A stretch of 12,354 nt of DNA from DATGQT01 sp033720695. GTDB taxonomy: Bacteria; Bacteroidota; Rhodothermia; Rhodothermales; Rubricoccaceae. The translations under genes were made by a program, and so were the position numbers. The stretch lies in NCBI GenBank assembly GCA_033720695.1, contig JAWWCA010000107.1, positions 1-12,354 on the forward strand. Direction: 5' to 3'. The notes under the pieces were generated by a model. It saw nothing but the letters and a program-made list of their open reading frames with translations. It made no database searches and was not told where the DNA came from. Positions 7,093-12,354 of this stretch are shown here, piece by piece (positions within the stretch are counted from its first letter, which is position 1; each line of letters opens with the position of its first letter).

Positions 7093-7128
7093 CCGGAGGT
7101 TAACGCCGCGCGGGCGTCAGCGCCCGCG
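7093..7128. repeat. Inverted-repeat element, copy A: 12-mer plus GC stem-loop
   Basis: Read on the minus strand, a stem-loop (CGCGGGCG at 7121-7128 complemented by 7109-7116, loop of four bases holding the rhomboid TGA stop) is followed after 4 nt by GTTAACCTCCGG (7104-7093). The same 12-mer, again 4 nt after a GC palindrome, occurs in opposite orientation at 7931-7958, on the other side of the active rhomboid gene. GTTAAC is rare in such GC-rich DNA. It lies 52-63 bp before the ATG of the second rhomboid gene, so a regulatory role is possible. Confidence 0.4.
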
Positions 7129-7788
7129 GGGCTTCGGCTTGAACGGGAACCGCCCCCGCCAGTACTGGATGAGGAGGGCGCCGGTGAGCATCCCGCCGAG
7201 GTGGGCGAAGTGCGCCACGCCCGTGTCCGTCCCCGCGTAGCCCGCGTAGAGGTCGAGCGCGGCGAGCCCAAGCACGAGCCACTTCGCCGGGATCGGGACG
7301 AAAAAATAGAGATAGATCGGCTCGTCCGGGTAGAGCAGCCCGAAGGCGGCGAGGACGCCGAGGACGCCGCCCGAGGCGCCCAGCGTCGGCACCACGGCCG
7401 GCTCCCCGATCCCGAACAGGAACGGGGCCGAGATCGTGAGAAGCTGGAGCACGCTCGCCCCCAGCACGCACGCGAGGTAGAACAGCGCGAAGCGCTGCGA
7501 GCCGAGCACGTTCTCGATCCGCATCCCAAACATCCACAGCCCGAACATGTTGAACAGGATGTGGCCGAAGCCGCCGTGGAGAAACGCGCTCGTGACGATC
7601 TGCCACGGGTAGAACAGCTGGGGAAGCCCCTCTGGCAACCCCGCCGGCCACAGCGCGAACCAGCGGACGAGGAAGTCGCCGAAGGTGAGCTGGGCCAGGA
7701 ACACGAGGCCGTTGATGATCAAGAGGTTCTTGATCACCGGCGGCAGGATGGAGAACGCGGTGGGGGGCCGGTAGGCGGTCTGGGCCAC
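7117..7788 (-). CDS. Rhomboid family intramembrane serine protease
   Basis: Intramembrane serine protease that cleaves transmembrane substrates within or near the bilayer. The 223-residue form from GTG at 7788 begins VAQTAYRPPTAFSILPPVIK, which fits the short N-terminus common in Bacteroidota rhomboids. An in-frame GTG at 7866 would add 26 Arg-rich residues that look non-coding, so I prefer 7788. Catalytic features are complete: HGGFGHILFN (71-80, His76 and Asn80 of HxxxN), LGASGGVLG (136-144, nucleophile Ser139) and AHFAHLGGM (192-200, His196 as the dyad base). Six hydrophobic segments can be drawn. It is the first gene of the minus-strand run, 75 bp before its inactive paralogue, and diverges from lpxH. 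Natural substrates cannot be predicted. Confidence 0.93.
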   Translation of the reverse strand: MAQTAYRPPTAFSILPPVIKNLLIINGLVFLAQLTFGDFLVRWFALWPAGLPEGLPQLFYPWQIVTSAFLHGGFGHILFNMFGLWMFGMRIENVLGSQRFALFYLACVLGASVLQLLTISAPFLFGIGEPAVVPTLGASGGVLGVLAAFGLLYPDEPIYLYFFVPIPAKWLVLGLAALDLYAGYAGTDTGVAHFAHLGGMLTGALLIQYWRGRFPFKPKPRGR

Positions 7789-7930
7789 GAGGCAGCGGGC
7801 GTGGGTGCGGGGGAACAGGCCGCTCGAACGGCGTCCGCGGGAGCGAGGTTGCGCCCCGCATCGCACGCGGGGACGCGTCGGAACCGCACGTAGAGGCGCC
7901 GCTCGCTCAAGAACCGGTGAATGACACGAC

Positions 7931-7958
7931 GCGGGCGCCCGCCCCCGTTAACCTCCGG
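7931..7958. repeat. Inverted-repeat element, copy B: palindrome plus 12-mer
   Basis: A perfect 12-bp palindrome GCGGGCGCCCGC (7931-7942), a 4-nt spacer, then GTTAACCTCCGG (7947-7958). Order and spacing match copy A at 7093-7128, which lies in opposite orientation, so the two copies face each other across the active rhomboid gene. The 12-mer ends 48 bp before the preferred lpxH start. Confidence 0.4.
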
Positions 7959-7964
7959 CCGGCG

Positions 7965-7981
7965 GCGGGGTTGAACCCCGC
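7965..7981. promoter_or_regulatory. Perfect 8-bp-arm palindrome upstream of lpxH
   Basis: GCGGGGTT, a central G, then AACCCCGC form a near-perfect dyad ending 25 bp before the preferred lpxH GTG. A dyad of this form could be an operator or a leader hairpin. A related sequence (GGGGTT, gcg, AACCC) lies just after the antiporter-EIIA gene at 2513-2526. Confidence 0.35.
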
Positions 7982-8006
7982 GGCTCCGCACCCAGCCTGC
8001 CGCTCC

Positions 8007-8807
8007 GTGACCCTCTTCCTCTCCGACCTCCACCTCGGCCGCGGCACCGCCGCCGAGAGCACGGCCGCCGAGCACGACGCCGTCGCCCTCCTGGAGGCAC
8101 ACGAGCAGGTGGTTCTCGGCTCCGGCGGCGCACTCTACCTCGTCGGCGACGTGTTCGACGCGTTCATGGAGTACCGCCACCTCGTGCCCAAGGGGTTCGT
8201 GCGGCTCCAAGGGCTCCTGGCCCGGTGGACCGACCGCGGCGTGCCCGTCACCTACCTCGCCGGCAACCGCGACCCGTGGCACCTCGACCACTTCGAGCAG
8301 GAGCTCGGCGTACGCGTCGTGCAGGAGGCCATTGAGGCCGAGGTCGAGGGGGTGCGCACGTATATTGCGCACGGCGACGCCCTCACCGACGCTGAGCCGC
8401 TCTACACCCGCCTCCGCCCGCTGCTCCGCAGCCCGCTCATGGCCCGGCTCTACCGCATGAGCCTGCCCGGCGACGCCGCCTTCGCCCTCGCCCGGCGCGT
8501 CGGCCGCGCCGTCTCCTCCGGCGGCGCCGTCAACCCCGCCGTGGCAGACGACCTCGAGGCGCAGGCTGCCCGCCTCCTCGCCGAGACCGACGCCGACCTC
8601 GTCGTGCTCGGCCACGGCCACCGCCCCGCCTGCATCTCCCTCGCGGGCGGCACGTACCTCAACCCCGGCTACTGGTTCGAGGACCGTACCTTCGGCCGGC
8701 TCGACGCCGAGGCGCCTGGGGGCCCCGCGCTCCTCCGCTGGACCGCCGACGGCGCGGCGGAGCCTCCGACCACCCCCGGCGTACACGTCGCCTCCCCCAC
8801 CCGCTGA
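8007..8807 (+). CDS. lpxH: UDP-2,3-diacylglucosamine pyrophosphohydrolase (LpxH-type metallophosphoesterase)
   Basis: Calcineurin-fold hydrolase expected to split UDP-2,3-diacylglucosamine into lipid X and UMP, the fourth step of lipid A synthesis, at the inner face of the cytoplasmic membrane. With the GTG at 8007 it has 266 residues and opens directly with the first metal motif, FLSDLHLGRG (Asp7, His9). Then come VGDVFDAF (Asp48), LAGNRDPWHL (Asn87, Arg88, Asp89), AHGDAL (His122, Asp124) and GHGHRP (His203, His205), the same set and order as E. coli LpxH. The GN-R-D motif, rather than GNHD, favours LpxH over generic phosphoesterases. A GTG at 7917 would add 30 Pro/Ala-rich residues ahead of the fold, which I consider untranslated. 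It ends 18 bp before the penicillin-binding protein gene, a sensible envelope pairing. Another UDP-sugar or nucleotide phosphoesterase role remains possible. Confidence 0.82.
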   Translation: MTLFLSDLHLGRGTAAESTAAEHDAVALLEAHEQVVLGSGGALYLVGDVFDAFMEYRHLVPKGFVRLQGLLARWTDRGVPVTYLAGNRDPWHLDHFEQELGVRVVQEAIEAEVEGVRTYIAHGDALTDAEPLYTRLRPLLRSPLMARLYRMSLPGDAAFALARRVGRAVSSGGAVNPAVADDLEAQAARLLAETDADLVVLGHGHRPACISLAGGTYLNPGYWFEDRTFGRLDAEAPGGPALLRWTADGAAEPPTTPGVHVASPTR

Positions 8808-8825
8808 CCCCGCCGGCCCCGCCGC

Positions 8826-11330
8826 ATGGACGAGAACTCCTACACCGACGCCGAGCTCGAGCGCTACTTCCGCGACCGCGAGGCCCGACACGCCCGCGGC
8901 GACGGCAACGGCACGCCGGGCGACGGGAGCCCCGCCCCCGCCCCTCCCGCCCCTCGCCCCGCCCCCCGCTCGACCCAGGGGGCGCTCTCCCCGGCCGAGC
9001 TCCGCCGCCGCGTCTGGCTCACCATCCGCGCCCTCCTCATCGGCGTCGGCGTCGTCGCGGCGCTCGTCGCGCTGTGGCTGCTGTGGCTCTCGCGCGACCT
9101 CCCCTCGACCGCCGTCATCGAGAACCCGAAGAACCTCCTCGCCACCGTCGTCTACACCGCCGACGGCGAGGAGCTCGCGCGGTACTACGAGCGCGAGAAC
9201 CGGACGTGGGTCCCGCTCGACTCCATCTCGCAGCACGTCGTCCACGCCCTCATCGCCACGGAGGACCGCGCCTTCTACGACCACTGGGGCGTCCACCTCC
9301 GCCGCACGCTCCAGGCCCCGCTCACGTTCATCCTCAACCCCGACCTCCCGCAGGGCGGCTCCACCATCACGCAGCAGCTCGCGCGGAACCTCTACCGGGA
9401 GCAGGTCGAGTTCGAGCTCGGCGACCGGTCCGTGATCCGGAAGATCAAGGAGATCCTCACGGCCATCCGCATCGAGCGGATCTACACCAAGGACGAGATC
9501 ATCGAGGCCTACCTCAACACGGTCCCGTTCCGCTACAACGCCTACGGCATCGAGGCCGCGAGCCAGACCTACTTCGACAAGACCGCCTTCGAGCTCAACC
9601 CCGAGGAGTCGGCCGCCCTCGTCGGCATGCTCGCGGCGAACACGCTCTACGACCCGGCACGGAACCCCGAGAACGCCCAGCGCCGCCGCAACGTCGTCCT
9701 CCGCAACATGGTCACGGTCGGGTTCCTCGACGAGGCATACTACCAGCAGGTCCGGGACGCGCCCATCGACATCGAGGGCACGTTCAAGCCGTACTCGCAC
9801 GAGGACAACCTCGCGCCGCACTTCGCCGAGTTCCTGCGGCAGTGGTTCAAGGACTGGTGCGACGCCAACGGCTACGACCCCTACTCCGACGGGCTCAAGA
9901 TCATCACCACGCTCGACGCCGACATGCAGCGGCTCGCGACGGAGGCGTTCCAGGAGCAGATGCGCGGGCTCCAGGCCGTCGTCGACGTCGAGTGGGGCCG
10001 GCCGGCCGCGCTCGGGCTCGGGACCATGCCCGCCCCGTACGTCCGACGCATGGAGCGCGGCGGGGTCGAGCCGTTCGGGACGTGGTGGGCGCGCAACACC
10101 CGCATCGTCAACGAATACATCGCCGGGACCGAGGCCTTCCGCCGGCTCACCGCCAGCGGCCTCGACCGCGACGAGGCCGTCGAGCGCCTCCGCGGGGACG
10201 CCGACTTCGTCGACTCCCTCCGCGCCGTCAAGACCCGGCTCGAAGGGGGCCTCGTGGCCATGAGCCCCGAGACCGGCAACGTCCTCGCCTGGGTGGGCGG
10301 CGTCAACTTCGCCGCCGACAAGTACGACCACGTGGGGCTCGCCCGCCGCCAGCCAGGCTCGACGTTCAAGCCGTTCGCCTACGTCGCCGCCTTCGACAAC
10401 GGGTACTCCCCGAACTACTACGTCCTCGACGCGCCGTTCTCGTGGGACGGGTGGCGCCCGCTCAACTACGGCGGCGGCGCCTCGGGCGGGTACGTCTCGC
10501 TCCGCAGCGGGCTCGCCAACTCGATGAACATCCCGACCGCGCGCGTGACCAAGCTCGTCGGCGCCGCCGAGGTGGCCCGCTACGCCCGCCGCCTCGGCGT
10601 CCGCAGCCCCCTCGACCTCACGCCCTACGACGCCAGCGACGAGGAGACCATCCCCAACTCCATCGGCCTCGGCGTCACCGACGTCACGCTGCTGGAGATG
10701 GTGACGGCCTACGCCACGCTCGCCAACTACGGCGTCTACCACGAGCCCACGTTCGTCCACCGCATCGAGGACCGCTACGGCAACGTCGTCGCGCAGTTCT
10801 CGCCGACGGGCCGCGAGGTCATCAGCCCGTCCACGGCCTACACCGCCGTCGACGTGCTGAAGGACGTGGTCGCGCGCGGCACGGCCGTCGGCCTCCGCCC
10901 CCGCTTCGACGTCGGCGGCATCGAGCTGGCCGGGAAGACCGGCACCACGCAGGAGAGCGCCGACGGGTGGTTCATCGCCATGAACCCCGAGCTCGTCGTC
11001 GGCGCGTGGGTGGGGTGGAACGACCGCCGCATCACGTTCCGGTCGAGCTTCTGGGGGCAGGGCTCCCACACCGGGCTCTACCTCGTCGGCGCCTTCCTGG
11101 AGACGCTCCAGAACGAGGGCGACCCCGACATCCGGATCGACCCCGACGCGACCTTCGAGGAGCCGCCCAACTACCAGCCCCCGAGCCGCACCGGCTACGA
11201 CGGCAGCGGGCCTCGCCGAGGCCGCTCGGACGACCCCAACGTCACGGCCGACCGCCCCGCGCGCGACCTCCTCCGCCGCTGGCGAGACCGCGACGGCGGC
11301 GACAACGACGGCGGCCGCATCGGCTGGTGA
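8826..11330 (+). CDS. mrcA: Class A penicillin-binding protein 1A (glycosyltransferase/transpeptidase)
   Basis: Bifunctional peptidoglycan synthase of 834 residues, anchored in the inner membrane with its catalytic domains in the periplasm. A cytoplasmic Pro/Arg/Ala-rich tail (1-62) precedes one membrane segment (about 65-88). The GT51 glycosyltransferase domain (about 105-290) has ATEDRAFYDHWG (catalytic Glu146), QGGSTITQQLARNL (176-189) and KIKEILTAIRIE (206-217). The transpeptidase domain (about 475-760) has the acyl-serine motif STFK (Ser512-Lys515), SMN (566-568) and KTGTT (704-708). Between the domains, about 375-475 hold an extended linker of the sort I recall in Bacteroidota PBP1A. 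The C-terminal 60 residues are low-complexity, charged and rich in Gly, Asp and Arg. It starts at the ATG 18 bp after lpxH and is probably cotranscribed with it. All catalytic motifs are intact. Confidence 0.96.
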   Translation: MDENSYTDAELERYFRDREARHARGDGNGTPGDGSPAPAPPAPRPAPRSTQGALSPAELRRRVWLTIRALLIGVGVVAALVALWLLWLSRDLPSTAVIENPKNLLATVVYTADGEELARYYERENRTWVPLDSISQHVVHALIATEDRAFYDHWGVHLRRTLQAPLTFILNPDLPQGGSTITQQLARNLYREQVEFELGDRSVIRKIKEILTAIRIERIYTKDEIIEAYLNTVPFRYNAYGIEAASQTYFDKTAFELNPEESAALVGMLAANTLYDPARNPENAQRRRNVVLRNMVTVGFLDEAYYQQVRDAPIDIEGTFKPYSHEDNLAPHFAEFLRQWFKDWCDANGYDPYSDGLKIITTLDADMQRLATEAFQEQMRGLQAVVDVEWGRPAALGLGTMPAPYVRRMERGGVEPFGTWWARNTRIVNEYIAGTEAFRRLTASGLDRDEAVERLRGDADFVDSLRAVKTRLEGGLVAMSPETGNVLAWVGGVNFAADKYDHVGLARRQPGSTFKPFAYVAAFDNGYSPNYYVLDAPFSWDGWRPLNYGGGASGGYVSLRSGLANSMNIPTARVTKLVGAAEVARYARRLGVRSPLDLTPYDASDEETIPNSIGLGVTDVTLLEMVTAYATLANYGVYHEPTFVHRIEDRYGNVVAQFSPTGREVISPSTAYTAVDVLKDVVARGTAVGLRPRFDVGGIELAGKTGTTQESADGWFIAMNPELVVGAWVGWNDRRITFRSSFWGQGSHTGLYLVGAFLETLQNEGDPDIRIDPDATFEEPPNYQPPSRTGYDGSGPRRGRSDDPNVTADRPARDLLRRWRDRDGGDNDGGRIGW

Positions 11331-11340
11331 CCCCGTGGAG

Positions 11341-11358
11341 GATGGCCCCTCCGCCATC
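11341..11358 (+). other. Small stem-loop between the PBP and sbcD genes
   Basis: GATGGC (11341-11346) pairs with GCCATC (11353-11358) around a 6-nt loop, 10 bp after the PBP stop and 18 bp before the next ATG. The following DNA is C/T-rich but lacks a T-run, so termination is doubtful. The 46-bp gap favours readthrough. Confidence 0.25.
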
Positions 11359-11376
11359 GGCCCTCCCCCCTCCTCC

Positions 11377-12354
11377 ATGACGATCCTCCACTGCGCCGAC
11401 ATCCACCTCGGCTACGAGACCCACGGCCGGCTCGACGCCGCCACCGGCCTCAACTCCCGCCTCCTCGACTTCAAGCGCTGCTTCGACGCCATGGTGGCAC
11501 GGGCGGTCGAGGAGTCCGTGGACGTCTTCCTCTTCTGCGGCGACGCCTACCGCACGGCCGACCCCACGCCGACGCAGCAGAAGCTCTTCGCCGAGGCCCT
11601 CGCCCCCATCGCGCAGGCGGGCATCCCGATCGTGATGATCGTGGGCAACCACGACCACCCCGTCTCGTTCGGCAAGGCCTCCTCCGTGGACATCTTCCCG
11701 TTCCTGGAGGGGCGCGCCCACGTCTACGCCACGCCCACGCTCGACCGGATCGAGACGGCGTCGGGGCCGCTCCAGCTCGTCGCCCTCCCCTGGCCGATCC
11801 GCTCCAAGATCCTGTCCAAGGACGAGCACCGGAAGAAGACGCCGACGGAGATCCGCGACCTCATCGAGGCGCTCTACGCCGACTTCGTGGCGCAGGCGGC
11901 GACGGAGCTGGACCCCTCGCTGCCGGCCGTCCTCGCAGGCCACCTCTCGGTGCAGGGGGCCGAGCTCGGCGGGAGCGAGCGCGCCAGCCTCATCGCCCAC
12001 GAGCCGAAGTGGACCGTCGGCCAGCTCGCCCAGCCGGGCCTCGACTACGTCGCCCTCGGCCACATCCACAAGTTCCAGGACCGCAACCGCGACGCCTTCG
12101 AGCGCGGCGAGGGGCCGCCCGTCGTCTACGCCTCCTCCATCGAGCGGATCTCGTTCAAGGAGCACGACGCCGACAAGGGGTTCGTCCTCGTCGACATCGA
12201 GGCGACGCCGGAGGGGAAGCGGACGCGCTACGCGTTCGTGCCGACGCCGGCGCGGCCGTTCCTCCCCATCGAGGTGGACGCCCGCGAGGCCGAGGACCCC
12301 ACGGCCGCCATCCTCCAGGCGATCGCGAAGCACGACCTCGACGGCGCCGTCGTC
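11377..12354 (+). CDS. sbcD: SbcD-type DNA double-strand exonuclease subunit, C-terminus missing
   Basis: Partial gene: 326 codons from the ATG at 11377, open at the window's right edge. It encodes a Mre11/SbcD-like Mn2+-dependent nuclease that, with the ATPase SbcC, processes DNA ends and cleaves hairpins. Phosphoesterase motifs appear in order: CADIHLG (Asp8, His10), CGDAYR (Asp56), VGNHDHP (Asn91, His92, Asp93; His92 is the catalytic position), AGHLS (His189) and LGHIHK (His229, His231). Motif II reads GDAYRTADPTPTQQ rather than the GDLFD of E. coli SbcD. I recall this variant from a divergent SbcD subgroup in Chloroflexi, Cyanobacteria and relatives. From about residue 250 (VVYASSIERISFKEHDADKG) it enters the capping region. 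The next gene is expected to be sbcC. It is the last visible gene of the plus-strand run after lpxH and the PBP gene. Confidence 0.9.
   Translation, partial: MTILHCADIHLGYETHGRLDAATGLNSRLLDFKRCFDAMVARAVEESVDVFLFCGDAYRTADPTPTQQKLFAEALAPIAQAGIPIVMIVGNHDHPVSFGKASSVDIFPFLEGRAHVYATPTLDRIETASGPLQLVALPWPIRSKILSKDEHRKKTPTEIRDLIEALYADFVAQAATELDPSLPAVLAGHLSVQGAELGGSERASLIAHEPKWTVGQLAQPGLDYVALGHIHKFQDRNRDAFERGEGPPVVYASSIERISFKEHDADKGFVLVDIEATPEGKRTRYAFVPTPARPFLPIEVDAREAEDPTAAILQAIAKHDLDGAVV

Larger units (their letters stand above)
7789..8006. promoter_or_regulatory. Divergent intergenic region between the rhomboid and lpxH genes
   Basis: 218 bp with no convincing gene, bounded by two divergent genes, so promoters for both should be here. 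On the minus strand, TTGAGC (from 7910) and TACGTGCG (7892-7885) are 18 bp apart start to start and loosely resemble Bacteroidota -33/-7 elements (TTG and TAnnTTTG). On the plus strand I find no clear -7 box. The region also holds GC palindromes at 7931-7942 and 7965-7981. If either gene used its upstream GTG (7866 or 7917) this region would shrink. Confidence 0.45.

Noticed and set aside
7093..7958. The inverted repeats as ends of an intact insertion sequence
   Set aside because: The enclosed gene is a rhomboid protease, there is no transposase, and I see no target-site duplication outside the 12-mers.
7734..11402. A 1222-codon minus-strand frame opposite lpxH and the PBP gene
   Set aside because: Low-complexity Val/Gly/Glu/Arg composition opposite genes with full catalytic motifs. 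It is a mirror of their codon bias.
11242..12333. A 363-codon minus-strand frame opposite the SbcD-type gene
   Set aside because: The plus strand has all five phosphoesterase motifs in order, and the antisense product is low-complexity.

Overview
The window is very GC-rich (my estimate is around 70%, not computed) and fully packed with genes. It most resembles chromosomal DNA of a marine or halotolerant, high-GC member of the Bacteroidota/Rhodothermota (Rhodothermia, perhaps Rubricoccaceae). The main support is the pair of rhomboid genes, the second carrying the DUF6576-like tail typical of Bacteroidota, together with the absence of Shine-Dalgarno sequences before the genes and three Na+/H+-type antiporters in a row. 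The placement is inferred from family resemblance and was not tested by a database search.

Left part (1-7788), all on the minus strand, so transcription runs right to left: an active rhomboid protease (7117-7788), a second rhomboid-fold protein that has lost its catalytic residues (6082-7041), a membrane-anchored endonuclease/exonuclease/phosphatase-family protein whose start overlaps the preceding gene by 23 bp (4893-6104), a CPA2 cation/proton antiporter fused to a TrkA-N-like nucleotide-binding region and a PTS EIIA domain (2538-4829), NhaA (997-2346), and the N-terminal 314 residues of another CPA-type antiporter that runs off the window (1-944). The first three genes look like one unit of a layout I recall from Bacteroidota. 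The last three form an antiporter block suited to Na+, pH and K+ control in salt water.

Right part (8007-12354), all on the plus strand: an LpxH-type UDP-2,3-diacylglucosamine pyrophosphohydrolase (lipid A synthesis), a class A penicillin-binding protein (peptidoglycan synthesis) 18 bp after it, and the first 326 residues of an SbcD-type nuclease (DNA end and hairpin processing), probably with sbcC beyond the edge. The two halves diverge from a 218-bp region (7789-8006) that must hold the promoters.

I see no rRNA, tRNA, CRISPR array, transposase or phage gene. The window reads as ordinary core chromosome. The points most worth a second look are the active/inactive rhomboid pair with its nuclease-fold partner, the antiporter-EIIA fusion with its phospho-acceptor histidine intact, a 12-bp inverted repeat with adjoining GC palindromes that brackets the active rhomboid gene, and stop codons placed in the loops of strong GC stem-loops.
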